DNA of 64,000 bases from Cytophagales bacterium (GCA_024742395.1 JANSYO010000004.1:1-64000); one strand, 5' to 3'. Numbered from the stretch's first letter, positions 55,969-64,000 are shown. Notes: generated by a model from the letters alone, not told the origin. Numbers and translations are program-made.

Positions 55969-56163
55969 TCAAGAACTAATCTGGCCGGACACTAACAATT
56001 CAAGAACTTTGGCAATCATCGGGAAATAAGCCTTCTGAACTAAGGCATCAAAGCCACCAAGCCGGATAAACGCTCTATAAGGCTTAACGTTCTAAGCATA
56101 CACTTTATTAAGAACTAATTGTTTGGTTCTACCCATATAAGAGAACCCCAGGTATTTAACCAT
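55969..56163 (-). pseudogene. Short coding-like frame broken by one amber codon
   Basis: From an ATG at 56163, 65 codons run to a TGA at 55969, interrupted only by a TAG at codon 24 (56092-56094). The second part, NVKPYRAFIRLGGFDALVQK, then AYFPMIAKVLELLVSG, reads like protein, not random AT-rich sequence. I do not recognise it. It may be a decayed fragment, a chance frame, or a recoded gene. Confidence 0.3.
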
Positions 56164-56243
56164 GAGAATTCAATGTTTCAAACATTAAGTACAAGGCATT
56201 AATTAAGAAACAACAATTCAATTATGTTTGCCTCTTTTGCCAA

Positions 56244-57053
56244 CTATACCACTGCCTCTCTTATCCTAACCAAATCTTCCAGTAGCCTTTCCAATTTATC
56301 TAAATGTAACATGTTCGCCCCGTCTGACTTAGCATTGGCTGGGTCTGGATGAGTTTCTATGAAAAGTCCGTCTGCTCCCACAGCGATCGCTGCTTTGGCA
56401 ATGGTGCCAATTAACTCCGGATTCCCACCAGTTACTCCTGAAGTTTGATTAGGCCTTTGTAAAGAGTGAGTACAGTCCATTATAACGGGAGAACCAAAAG
56501 TCTTCATGTCAATTATATTTCTGTAATCTACTACCAAGTCTGAATAACCAAAGGAGTTCCCTCTTTCTGTCAGCATAACAACAGCATCCGGGTTTTCCAT
56601 TTTTACTTTTTCGATAGCAAAACCCATTGAAGCCCCAGACATGAATTGCCCCTTTTTTACATTAACTGCTTTTCCCGTTTTGGCCGCAGCTGCTAAAAGC
56701 TCTGTTTGTCGGCACAAAAAAGCAGGTATTTGCAATACATCTACATATTCTGCAGCTAATGTGGCCTCATGTGTCTCATGTATATCTGTCACTGTAGGAA
56801 CACCAAAAACAGACCCAACTTCTCTAAGAATATTCAAGGCTTTTTCATCTCCAATACCCGTAAAACTATCAGCCTTTGTACGATTAGCCTTTCTATAACT
56901 TCCTTTAAAAACATAAGGAATGCCCAGCCTATCCGTAATACCAACCACTTTCTCTGCTACACGCATCGCTAAATCCCGATTTTCAATAGCACAGGGCCCA
57001 GCCAAAAGGAAAAAGTTATTATTGTTGTATTTTTTTGAGAAAAGGGCTTCCAT
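56244..57053 (-). CDS. kdsA: 3-deoxy-8-phosphooctulonate synthase (KDO-8-P synthase)
   Basis: A 269-residue cytoplasmic enzyme that joins arabinose 5-phosphate and phosphoenolpyruvate, the first committed step to KDO of lipopolysaccharide. The start at 57053 (MEALFSKKYNNNNFFLLAGPCAIEN) is preferred to 57089, since the extra residues do not belong to the family. Signatures: FKGSYRKANRTK, DIHE, LTERGNSFGYSDL, DCTHSLQRPNQTSGVTGG and ETHPDPANAKSDGANML. Metal ligands depend on subclass; the family region CAIE is followed by Asn. It is divergent from acpP and has its own candidate promoter. Confidence 0.95.
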   Translation of the reverse strand: MEALFSKKYNNNNFFLLAGPCAIENRDLAMRVAEKVVGITDRLGIPYVFKGSYRKANRTKADSFTGIGDEKALNILREVGSVFGVPTVTDIHETHEATLAAEYVDVLQIPAFLCRQTELLAAAAKTGKAVNVKKGQFMSGASMGFAIEKVKMENPDAVVMLTERGNSFGYSDLVVDYRNIIDMKTFGSPVIMDCTHSLQRPNQTSGVTGGNPELIGTIAKAAIAVGADGLFIETHPDPANAKSDGANMLHLDKLERLLEDLVRIREAVV

Positions 57054-57086
57054 AGAGTAATTATTGAATGTTTTTATTGTATTGTG

Positions 57087-57114
57087 CAAATATCGTGGAT
57101 GTTAATGATTTCAA
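57087..57114 (-). promoter_or_regulatory. Candidate kdsA promoter
   Basis: On the minus strand: TTG (57112-57114), a 17-base spacer and GATATTTG (57087-57094), one base from consensus. It gives a leader of about 30 bases before the chosen start. Confidence 0.5.
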
Positions 57115-57130
57115 AAAACCAATAGGTACT

Positions 57131-57161
57131 TTGTTGGTTTCATTTAAAAGTTTTTTCTTTG
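57131..57161 (+). promoter_or_regulatory. Candidate acpP promoter
   Basis: TTGTTG (57131-57136) gives TTG 17 or 20 bases before TTTCTTTG (57154-57161), one base from TAnnTTTG. The ATG follows about 30 bases later. Confidence 0.5.
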
Positions 57162-57190
57162 CACTGATTTAAACCAAATACATTTTTATA

Positions 57191-57427
57191 ATGTCAGATA
57201 TCGCATCGAAAGTAACGAAAATTATTGTAGAAAAGCTTGGTGTTGAAGAGTCAGAAGTGACTACCGAGGCTTCTTTTACAAACGATTTAGGAGCAGATTC
57301 ATTAGATACAGTAGAACTTATCATGGAGTTCGAAAAAGAATTTAATGTTTCTATCCCTGATGATCAAGCAGAAAATATCCAAACTGTTGGACAGGCAGTA
57401 GCATACTTAGAAGAAAATACTAAGTAA
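57191..57427 (+). CDS. acpP: Acyl carrier protein
   Basis: A 78-residue acidic, helical protein that carries growing fatty acyl chains on phosphopantetheine. The attachment serine is Ser37 in GADSLDT, after [18 protein letters not shown]. Length and motif are standard. It is first in the acpP-fabF-rnc run; a hairpin between acpP and fabF may lower readthrough and keep AcpP in excess. Confidence 0.97.
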   Translation: MSDIASKVTKIIVEKLGVEESEVTTEASFTNDLGADSLDTVELIMEFEKEFNVSIPDDQAENIQTVGQAVAYLEENTK

Positions 57428-57444
57428 TATTCCTGACCCTTTTC

Positions 57445-57490
57445 AAAAGTTCAATATTCAGTTTTTTTGTAAATTGGGTATTGAACTTTT
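57445..57490 (+). terminator. Attenuator-like hairpin between acpP and fabF
   Basis: AAAAGTTCAATA (57445-57456) is exactly complementary to TATTGAACTTTT (57479-57490) across a 22-base loop that includes seven T. It lies just after acpP and ends 24 bases before fabF. Confidence 0.65.
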
Positions 57491-57514
57491 CCATTTAAAA
57501 CCAAACCAATAAAC

Positions 57515-58768
57515 ATGGAACTGAAACGTGTTGTAGTTACTGGCATGGGTGCCCTTACCCCAATTGGTAATACAGTTGAAGAATACTGGGAAGGACTAAA
57601 GAATGGTGTGAGCGGTGCAAATCCAATTACTCATTTTGATCCCACGGAATTCAAAACACAGTTTGCCTGCGAACTCAAGAACTTTGATCCCTTGGAATTT
57701 ATTCCTCGTCAGGAAGCAAGAAAAATGGACTTGTTTTCTCAATATGGTGTTATTGTAGCCGAACAGGCTGTTCTTGATTCAGGCCTTGATTTAGAGAAAG
57801 TCAATAAAGATAAGATTGGCGTGATCTGGGGCTCAGGTATTGGTGGTTTAAAGACATTTGAAGAAGAGGTACTTAACTTGGCAGAAAACGATTTGAAGCC
57901 TCGTTTCAATCCCTTCTTTATTCCAAAAATGATTGCCGATTCGGCATCAGGTCAGATTTCTATGAAATTTGGTTTCCGTGGCCCAAACTACGTAACCGTA
58001 TCTGCTTGTGCTTCAGCAAACAATGCCATCATTGACGCCTTTAATTATATCCGTTTAGGAAGAATGGTAGCATGTGTAACAGGCGGATCAGAAGCAGCTG
58101 TAACCAGGGCAGGTGTAGGAGGTTTCAATGCTCTAAGAGCACTTTCTACCCGAAACGATGACTATAAAACAGCTTCCAGACCTTATGACCAAGACCGTGA
58201 TGGTTTTGTACTAGGCGAAGGTGGTGCCGGTTTAATCTTAGAAGATTATGACCATGCAAAAGCCAGAGGAGCCAAAATATATTGTGAGCTCGTTGGTGGA
58301 GGTATATCCTCAGATGCGTACCATATCACGGCCCCACATCCTGATGGCCTCGGAGCTTTCCTTTCAATGGAAGATGCTTTGGATGATGCCAAAATGAAGC
58401 CGGAAGAAATTGATTATATCAATACACACGGAACCTCAACAGGCCTGGGAGATCCGCAGGAAATAAAGGCAATTCAAGATTTATTCAAAGATCATACATA
58501 CAAGGTTTCTATCAGCTCTACAAAATCTATGACCGGACACCTACTGGGTGGTGCAGGTGCTGTAGAATCAGTAGCTGCAATATTGGCAATTCAACATCAA
58601 ATGGTACCTCCTACCATTAATTTGTTTAATATTGACCAAACAATTGACTCAAGAATAGACCTTACACCAAACAAGGCCAAATCAAAAGAGATTAACGCAG
58701 TTTTATCAAATTGCTTTGGTTTTGGTGGTCATAACGCAACACTTATCTTTAAAAAAGTTTCTGAATAA
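57515..58768 (+). CDS. fabF: 3-oxoacyl-ACP synthase II (FabF)
   Basis: A 417-residue condensing enzyme that extends acyl-ACP with malonyl-ACP. The catalytic triad is Cys165 (SACASANNAI), His305 (NTHGTSTGLGD) and His342 (KSMTGHLLGG). The opening KRVVVTGMGALTPIGNTVEEYW and the loop GFGGHNATLIF near the end are standard. Length and order are those of a complete KAS II. It lies between acpP and rnc and ends 28 bases before the latter. Confidence 0.97.
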   Translation: MELKRVVVTGMGALTPIGNTVEEYWEGLKNGVSGANPITHFDPTEFKTQFACELKNFDPLEFIPRQEARKMDLFSQYGVIVAEQAVLDSGLDLEKVNKDKIGVIWGSGIGGLKTFEEEVLNLAENDLKPRFNPFFIPKMIADSASGQISMKFGFRGPNYVTVSACASANNAIIDAFNYIRLGRMVACVTGGSEAAVTRAGVGGFNALRALSTRNDDYKTASRPYDQDRDGFVLGEGGAGLILEDYDHAKARGAKIYCELVGGGISSDAYHITAPHPDGLGAFLSMEDALDDAKMKPEEIDYINTHGTSTGLGDPQEIKAIQDLFKDHTYKVSISSTKSMTGHLLGGAGAVESVAAILAIQHQMVPPTINLFNIDQTIDSRIDLTPNKAKSKEINAVLSNCFGFGGHNATLIFKKVSE

Positions 58769-58796
58769 GCGATATTTGCTTATTCAGATAGATTAA

Positions 58797-59537
58797 ATGG
58801 CAGTAACAGAAGACATACTCAATTACTTTAAGACTGACTCTGAAACCAAAGAGTTCAGAAAGGCCATTGAAAGAATTATTGGAGAAAAGCCAGGGAAAGA
58901 CACTTTGTATCAGCTGGCTTTTCGCCATACCTCAGCCTCTAAAAAGACGATAGTTGAAGGTTTTAAAGAATCTAATGAACGTCTGGAGTACTTAGGAGAT
59001 TCTGTACTAGGTATGGTAGTTGCGGAGTATTTATTCAAAAAATATCCATTCAAGGACGAAGGCTTTTTAACTGAAATTCGATCTCGAATTGTCAATCGTG
59101 AATCCTTGAATCAAGTTGCTCGTAAAATTGGCCTGGATAAACTTATCACTTTTGATGGCAACCGAGTAACCCATGCCCGAACCTCAATGTACGGTGACGC
59201 CATGGAAGCTCTTATAGGTGCTATTTACCTGGACAAAGGCTTTAAGTTTACTAAACAGTTTATCGTTAAAAATCTCATGATCAATTACTTTGATCTGGAT
59301 GCGGTAATTAAAAATAATGCCAACTACAAGAGTATAATCTTAACCTGGGCACAGAGTCTGTCAAAACAGGTAGAATTCACGATAATTAAAGAAAACGGAA
59401 AGCACCACAGTAAAGAATTTGTGGCTCAAGTATCTGTTGATGACGAGATTATCAGTGAAGGCCGAGGATGGAACAAGAAAAAAGCCGAACAAGACGCTGC
59501 ACGTAAGGCTTGCGAATCTCTAGATATTGAAGGTTAG
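58797..59537 (+). CDS. rnc: Ribonuclease III
   Basis: A 246-residue double-strand RNase that matures rRNA and mRNA. The catalytic signature NERLEYLGDSVLG is at residues 60-72, and DAMEALIGAIYLDKG at about 140-154 supplies the other acidic ligands. The last 70 residues form the double-stranded RNA-binding domain, including HSKEFVAQVSVDDEIISEGRG and KKAEQDAARKACE. Its stop overlaps the end of the opposing siroheme gene by four bases. Confidence 0.97.
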   Translation: MAVTEDILNYFKTDSETKEFRKAIERIIGEKPGKDTLYQLAFRHTSASKKTIVEGFKESNERLEYLGDSVLGMVVAEYLFKKYPFKDEGFLTEIRSRIVNRESLNQVARKIGLDKLITFDGNRVTHARTSMYGDAMEALIGAIYLDKGFKFTKQFIVKNLMINYFDLDAVIKNNANYKSIILTWAQSLSKQVEFTIIKENGKHHSKEFVAQVSVDDEIISEGRGWNKKKAEQDAARKACESLDIEG

Positions 59538-60124
59538 TCCTTATCCGATTTCGACCCTTTCATCACATTGGTGATCTCATTGAGCTTCTCAACTTTGTAT
59601 TCAAAATCCCCTTTTAAACGATCTCTGATGGCTCGTAAGTTATCCAGAGTCTCTTGCAAAGAATCAGGCAAAATCTCCTCCAGAACCTCACGAAAACGCT
59701 TCGCAAAGGTTGGTGATTTCCCATTGGTAGAAATGGCAATTTTCAAATCTCCTTTAACTACGGTAGAGCCCAAATAAAAATCACATAAAGCTGGCTTATC
59801 TGCTACATTGACCAAAATGTTTTGATTTCGACAATCTCTTTGCACGGCCTCGCTTACCTCCATAAGACCTGTACCCACTATTACCAGATTCTTCCCTTTT
59901 AAATGCTTAATGTGGTATGGTTCATAGATCAGTGTAATGTTATGTTCCATAGTCAATGCCTCTATTTCCTCTGAAATCTCGGGTGCCACGATTGTAATAC
60001 TGGTTTTAGGAGAATTCTTCAAAACCGCCTCCAACTTCTCAATACCTACATATCCACCTCCTACTATTAGAAGGTTCATTTGCTCTAATTTTAGAAAAAC
60101 AGGGAAAAGATTGTTCATACCCAA
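59534..60124 (-). CDS. Siroheme synthase N-terminal type: precorrin-2 dehydrogenase/ferrochelatase
   Basis: A 196-residue protein matching the CysG N-terminal or Met8 domain. It oxidises precorrin-2 with NAD+ and may insert iron to form siroheme for sulfite or nitrite reductase. The NAD site is NLLIVGGGYVGIEKLEAVL (from about residue 16). VNVADKPALCDFYLGSTVVKGDLKIAISTNGKSPTFAKRFRE is the core with the catalytic Asp and substrate loop. The methyltransferase half of CysG is absent. The start may be residue 3 (60118). It converges with rnc. Confidence 0.9.
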   Translation of the reverse strand: MGMNNLFPVFLKLEQMNLLIVGGGYVGIEKLEAVLKNSPKTSITIVAPEISEEIEALTMEHNITLIYEPYHIKHLKGKNLVIVGTGLMEVSEAVQRDCRNQNILVNVADKPALCDFYLGSTVVKGDLKIAISTNGKSPTFAKRFREVLEEILPDSLQETLDNLRAIRDRLKGDFEYKVEKLNEITNVMKGSKSDKD

Positions 60125-60131
60125 AGGTCAT

Positions 60132-60160
60132 AAAAAAAGGGGCACTTTTCAGTGTCCCTT
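60132..60160 (-). terminator. Terminator of ppiD
   Basis: On the minus strand AAGGGACACT and AGTGCCCCTT pair with one mismatch around a GAAA loop, then seven T. It lies just after the ppiD stop codon. Confidence 0.9.
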
Positions 60161-60179
60161 CTAAATTCTTATATCTATC

Positions 60180-62318
60180 TTAGAACATTTTAGCTCTTCT
60201 GTCAACAATCTCAGCGGCCTCTCTTACTGCCTGATCAGCTAAGTTAGCTGAGCTGTAAAGACCTCTACGCTGTATAATGTTTTCCTTGTATTGCGTATAA
60301 TCGGCAACTTCCGGAGCTATATTCTCAGCCGTCTTTTTCATGATAAAGACACCATTTTGCCCTTTAAAAGGCTTAGTAGTTTTGTTTACAGCCAAACCGA
60401 ATAACTTACCAATCGCTATACCATCAATACCGGCACTATTCAGCATACCTGTTTGGAAAGTAATGTCTTCAACAGATTCTACCAAAGCACCTGCACCATA
60501 AGAAGAAGCAATAGCGTTAAAATCGCCAGAGGCTTTAGCTAGTTTACCTAAAATCACATCGGCTTTCTTCTCATTCTTAACTTTTGCAATAATCTGATCT
60601 TTAAAGTCAGCAGCCTTAGGATCTTCCTTATCTGAAGCACCCGTTAAGGCAGCAACTATATAAGAATCATCTACTACAAAGACCTGATCAGCAACTTTTC
60701 CAACTTCAGCATCATTTCCAAATGCCCAAAGTACTACTTCTCTGGCATTCTGTACTGTATTAAATGAAGTAGCAGCAGGATTTACTCTTTGAGCAGAAAG
60801 CATCACCAAACTTTCATCTTCATCCGCTTTCTTCTTTAAATCTTCTGCTGTTTTTACAGTGGCTCTCAGATCTTCTGCAGCCTGATATGATTCATTAAGC
60901 GTTGCTTCAGAAGGTTCCAGAATTTTCGTAATGGCAGCCAACTTATACTTAATATTGCTTTTTGCACTAGTTACTTTTACGATGTGATAACCAAAATCAG
61001 TTTCTACTAAATTTGGCATAAGACCTTCACCTCTAAAACCAAACAAAGCGTTTTCAAACTCAGGAACCATTTGTCCATTATTAGAGAAATATCCCAGATC
61101 ACCACCTTGTGAAGCTGTTCCATCAGAACCGTTAATTCTTGCCATAGTAGCAAAATCAGCTCCGCCTTTAATTTGATTTAAAATTCCTACCGCCTTTTCT
61201 CTAGCCGCAGCTTTTGCTTCGTCTCCCTCTGCATCAGGACGTATCAATATATGAGAGGCTCTCATTGTGTACAAGGTATCTGTCTCAGTACCCTCATATT
61301 TATAAATAGTATAGTTTTGTCCCTCTTTAACCGGGCCAAAAGAACCTCCCTGAACTGTATTTGAAATCAGAGATAATACTTCATCAGATAATTCTCCAGC
61401 ACTCCATGCGTATGGATTTCTTATATCAGAGTTTGCAGAAGCATAAGCCTCAGCATTTTCTGCAGATGCCATACCTCTGGCCAAAAGATTAATTTCCTGC
61501 TGTAATGCAGCACTATCTTCCGGAGAAGGCACCACCTGATAAACTATGTAATCAAATGAACGACTGTTATAAGGAGTAAACTCTGACTTATGAGAACTGT
61601 AGTATGAGCTTACTTCATTATCTGTCACAGAAACCAATGTGTCATTTACACTATAAAAAGGCACATATAGGTATTCTCCACTTACTTTATCAGTAGTAGC
61701 TTTATATTCTTTCTTTGCCTCTGCAGAAGTTATATAACTTGCTGAAGCCACCAGGTTTTGATACTTCTCACTTTTTCTTATTTGAAGAAGACTGGTCTTG
61801 AAACTATCCCAGATATATTGTTGCTCGGCAGGTAATGTCTTATTTGCGGCAGCATTAATAAACTCTCTATGCTGAGCCTCGTTAAACTGACCTGTGTTAG
61901 GATCTGTAAACTGCTGACGGATATATGGGTGCAGGTTCTTAGTTCCCTGAATCATTTCGCGTAGTTCATCTGCAGTAACATCAATACCTAACTCATCATA
62001 TTGTGCCTGGAAGGCATTATCCTGAATTAACTGCTCCCAAACCTGCTCACGAATGTTTCTTAAGTCTGCATCAGTGGCCGACCTGCCTGTAGAAAGCTCC
62101 AATTGCTGACGCTGAGCATCTACCAATTTCACAAACTGCTGATAGTCAACGTCTACACCATTAATGGTACCTACTTTGTTCTGATCTCCTCCAAATAAAC
62201 CGCCTGTAATGGAGTTTCCAGAGAAAATATCGCCACCCACAATGAATAACATAAGGGCTACTGCAAGAAAGCCCACCGCAATTCCTGACTTCTCTCTGAT
62301 CTTATTAATTAATGCCAT
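60180..62318 (-). CDS. ppiD: Periplasmic folding chaperone, peptidyl-prolyl isomerase PpiD/SurA type
   Basis: A 712-residue protein anchored by one N-terminal helix (about residues 12-29), with the rest in the periplasm. The N-terminal SurA-like chaperone region includes IREQVWEQLIQDNAFQAQYDELGI. A parvulin (PpiC) domain spans about residues 345-450: RASHILIRPDAEG, then GGADFATMARINGSDGTASQGGDLGYF and TDFGYHIVKV. A second, degenerate parvulin-like region seems to follow. It helps outer-membrane proteins leave the Sec channel. It is a single gene with its own promoter. Confidence 0.93.
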   Translation of the reverse strand: MALINKIREKSGIAVGFLAVALMLFIVGGDIFSGNSITGGLFGGDQNKVGTINGVDVDYQQFVKLVDAQRQQLELSTGRSATDADLRNIREQVWEQLIQDNAFQAQYDELGIDVTADELREMIQGTKNLHPYIRQQFTDPNTGQFNEAQHREFINAAANKTLPAEQQYIWDSFKTSLLQIRKSEKYQNLVASASYITSAEAKKEYKATTDKVSGEYLYVPFYSVNDTLVSVTDNEVSSYYSSHKSEFTPYNSRSFDYIVYQVVPSPEDSAALQQEINLLARGMASAENAEAYASANSDIRNPYAWSAGELSDEVLSLISNTVQGGSFGPVKEGQNYTIYKYEGTETDTLYTMRASHILIRPDAEGDEAKAAAREKAVGILNQIKGGADFATMARINGSDGTASQGGDLGYFSNNGQMVPEFENALFGFRGEGLMPNLVETDFGYHIVKVTSAKSNIKYKLAAITKILEPSEATLNESYQAAEDLRATVKTAEDLKKKADEDESLVMLSAQRVNPAATSFNTVQNAREVVLWAFGNDAEVGKVADQVFVVDDSYIVAALTGASDKEDPKAADFKDQIIAKVKNEKKADVILGKLAKASGDFNAIASSYGAGALVESVEDITFQTGMLNSAGIDGIAIGKLFGLAVNKTTKPFKGQNGVFIMKKTAENIAPEVADYTQYKENIIQRRGLYSSANLADQAVREAAEIVDRRAKMF

Positions 62319-62348
62319 GCTGTAATGTATATGATTAAATAACGCACA

Positions 62349-62367
62349 TTGACCTAACCTTGGTCAA
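62349..62367. repeat. Inverted repeat in the ppiD leader
   Basis: TTGACC and GGTCAA lie seven bases apart, 12 bases downstream of the ppiD -7 element, so near the transcription start. Confidence 0.4.
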
Positions 62368-62379
62368 AAAAACGAGCCG

Positions 62380-62410
62380 CAAAAATAGGTAGATTCCAAG
62401 TGAATATCAA
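62380..62410 (-). promoter_or_regulatory. ppiD promoter
   Basis: On the minus strand: TTG (62408-62410), a 20-base spacer and TATTTTTG (62380-62387), a full match to the Bacteroidota consensus. Confidence 0.75.
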
Positions 62411-62503
62411 AGAAATCTAATTTAGTTCTTTACTCTTTCTGAGGACGGGTCAAAATCCTGAGAATGAGCAGACTTAAATGTGGCTAATTTTAAATAAATA
62501 CGC

Positions 62504-63508
62504 TTAAAATCCTTTACCTGTAGTTTTAGTTCTGATCCTGCACAAATAACTATCTGCTGTAATATAGAGTGTAGAACCCTTGTCTCCCCAATTACAATTT
62601 GAAGTGGCTTCACCTGTTTCAATTCTTCCCAGCAACTTACCGTTTGGCCTAAGTACAAGAATTCCGCCCGGTCCTGTGCTGAAAATATTTCCATTCTTAT
62701 CTGTCTTTAAACCGTCGGGAAGTCCTGCAAGCCCACTTTTTACCATATCAGTAGCATCAAATAGAACTTTCCCTTCGCCTAAATCACCATTCGACTTAAT
62801 AGGATAGGAAAGAATAAAGGCGGCATCGGGATCAGACTGAGCCACATACAAGATTGTCTCGTCAGGTGATAGTGCCACGCCGTTTGGTCGACTTAGATTT
62901 TCAATAACTAACTCTGCCGGCCCTCCCTTTTGAACTTTATATACCCCAAAAAGGTCTATCTCACGAGTGGTAGCATGTTCTCTGTTGGGAAGCCCGTACG
63001 GCGGATCTGTAAAGTAATATGTGCCATTTGAGGCCTGAACCACATCATTCGGGCTGTTAAATCTTTTCCCCTTCCAGTTGTCAGCTAAAGGATATTTACC
63101 TTCGCCTCCCTTTAAAGCCATTCTTGTTAATCGCCTGTCGCCATGTTCGCAAGCCACCAGTTCGCCATCGCTGTTAATTATCAATCCATTACTTCCGGGC
63201 TCCAGGCTGTAAGGAGGTATGCCGGTAAAACCCGAAGGCTTTAAGAACACGCTAAGTCCCTCTTCCTCTTTCCATTTAAAAATTGTATTCTCAGGCACGT
63301 CCGAAAAAAGAAGACAAGCACTCTCTTTATTCCACACAGGTCCTTCTGACCAATTAAAGCCTTCGGCCAAAACCTCAATTTTTGCTTCCTTATCTATCAA
63401 TTCATAAAAAGCCGGATCATTAACAATTAATTTTCCGATAGTTTTGTTTTGACCAAGCAGATTTGCACTTATTGAAAACATAAGAAGTAAAAGTTTAATA
63501 GTGTTCAT
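62504..63508 (-). CDS. Secreted SMP-30/gluconolactonase-type lactonase
   Basis: A 334-residue exported beta-propeller. I take the ATG at 63508, where a signal peptide (MNTIKLLLLMFSISANLLGQ) begins, over the longer frame from 63559. Family motifs: EGFNWSEGPVWNKESACLLFSDVPENTIFKW (the first Glu is a metal ligand), FNSPNDVVQASNGTYYFTDPPYG, LSRPNGVALSPDETILYVAQSD and GLPDGLKTDKNGNIFSTGPGG. It should hydrolyse a sugar lactone, the product of a sugar dehydrogenase, which fits the oxidation proteins elsewhere in this window. AACCCT directly abuts the ATG. Confidence 0.9.
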   Translation of the reverse strand: MNTIKLLLLMFSISANLLGQNKTIGKLIVNDPAFYELIDKEAKIEVLAEGFNWSEGPVWNKESACLLFSDVPENTIFKWKEEEGLSVFLKPSGFTGIPPYSLEPGSNGLIINSDGELVACEHGDRRLTRMALKGGEGKYPLADNWKGKRFNSPNDVVQASNGTYYFTDPPYGLPNREHATTREIDLFGVYKVQKGGPAELVIENLSRPNGVALSPDETILYVAQSDPDAAFILSYPIKSNGDLGEGKVLFDATDMVKSGLAGLPDGLKTDKNGNIFSTGPGGILVLRPNGKLLGRIETGEATSNCNWGDKGSTLYITADSYLCRIRTKTTGKGF

Positions 63509-63637
63509 AGGGTTGAATCTTAAAGATTTAGATTTAAAATTAGAAAAGGATATGGACATTCCGCTTGATGTTTTTTTGTTTTTAAAGTCTGCCCCATAAT
63601 TTTAAAAGTATAAGTGTCCTGAAAAAGTGGCAGAAGA

Positions 63638-64000
63638 ATGGATTTTAAAGAATTATCAAAACTTGTTTTAAACGGAGAAGGGGATCATCTGGAGTTTAAA
63701 TTAAAGTCAAATCACCCTGAGAAAATAATTCGTGAAATGGTGGCTTTTGCCAATACCAGTGGAGGAAAACTACTTATCGGTGTAAATGACAATGGAGAGT
63801 TAATAGGGCTTTCTTATGCCGACGAAGACGAGTACGTATTGGAAAAAGCCTTGAAAAATGGAATAGAACCTGCCTTAAACTATAAACTGGAGAAGGTCAG
63901 GCTACCAGAGGGTAAGGAGGTATTGGTTTTTAATATTCCAAAAGGGACAGAAAGACCTTATTATATTTTAGGTGATAACGGCACAAAAAAAGTATATGTC
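63638..64000 (+). CDS. AlbA_2 (Schlafen-like) domain protein, 5' part
   Basis: The first 121 codons of a gene cut by the right edge. EGDHLEFKLKSN, then EMVAFANTSGGKLLIGVNDNGELIGLSYADEDEY, is the AlbA_2 (divergent AAA-4, Schlafen-type) domain usually followed by helicase C-terminal-like or winged-helix parts in putative transcriptional regulators. Later roles include defence or RNA cleavage in some relatives; this one cannot be judged from the fragment. The start at 63638 is the first ATG before the domain. Confidence 0.85.
   Translation, partial: MDFKELSKLVLNGEGDHLEFKLKSNHPEKIIREMVAFANTSGGKLLIGVNDNGELIGLSYADEDEYVLEKALKNGIEPALNYKLEKVRLPEGKEVLVFNIPKGTERPYYILGDNGTKKVYV

Larger units (their letters stand above)
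55803..56243. other. 441-base gap between ftsK and kdsA
   Basis: It contains the ftsK -7 element TAGCTTTG (55833-55840, minus strand), a 14-base palindrome (55881-55894), and an interrupted open frame (55969-56163). No intact gene, tRNA or other RNA was recognised. Confidence 0.6.

Overview
The window looks like chromosomal DNA of a Bacteroidota bacterium, most likely order Cytophagales. The support is: a SusC/SusD pair; start sites with A-rich leaders instead of Shine-Dalgarno sequences; promoters of the Bacteroidota type (TTG, then about 20 bases, then TAnnTTTG); a long SecA of about 1,100 residues; an acpP-fabF-rnc run; a eukaryote-like class I ribonucleotide reductase; and many secreted sugar-catabolic proteins with twin-arginine-like or lipoprotein signals. 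The genus cannot be fixed by eye. A sulfatase beside a family 2 glycosidase would suit a marine or algal-polymer lifestyle, but that is inference. I saw no phage, insertion sequence, CRISPR array, rRNA or tRNA.

Layout. 1-7.8 kb: exported catabolic genes (metallophosphoesterase, GH2 glycosidase, sulfatase, nucleoside-hydrolase-like lipoprotein, Gfo/Idh oxidoreductase). 7.8-9.7 kb: an AT-rich stretch with two small unrecognised membrane proteins and a strong inverted repeat. 9.7-18 kb: two ABC exporters around small exported proteins, an esterase, the 23S rRNA methyltransferase RlmF and a 37-residue lysine-rich protein. 18.1-29.3 kb: a same-strand series of a TIM-barrel-like lipoprotein, a large helical lipoprotein, a membrane-bound-dehydrogenase-type cytochrome c protein, a DUF1080 (3-keto-glycoside hydrolase/lyase) protein, a second sugar-dehydrogenase-like cytochrome c protein and a sugar isomerase/epimerase. 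29.3-34 kb: OmpA-type porin, NIPSNAP protein, a second TIM-barrel isomerase and a JmjC-like cupin. 34-39 kb: DUF4230 protein, secA and a short-chain dehydrogenase. 39-44 kb: a SusC/SusD pair without enzymes. 44-51.4 kb: metallophosphoesterase, MATE exporter, M48 protease, and nrdB and nrdA facing each other. 51.4-63.5 kb: housekeeping genes (thiamine pyrophosphokinase, LolA, FtsK, KdsA, AcpP, FabF, RNase III, siroheme synthase domain, PpiD) and an SMP-30 lactonase. The right edge cuts an AlbA_2-domain gene.

How the genes may work together. DUF1080 enzyme, Gfo/Idh oxidoreductase, two TIM-barrel isomerases, SMP-30 lactonase and two heme proteins fused to beta-propellers are the parts expected for oxidising glycosides to 3-keto sugars and cleaving them in the periplasm, with electrons passed to c-type hemes. 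Five of the exported catabolic genes share the short motif AACCCTA within eight bases of the start codon, sometimes inside an operon.

The two observations I consider most worth checking are that leader motif, and the 422-base gap upstream of nrdA, which holds two perfect DnaA boxes as a 16-base inverted repeat around an AT-rich hairpin: a candidate replication origin or DnaA-controlled region.
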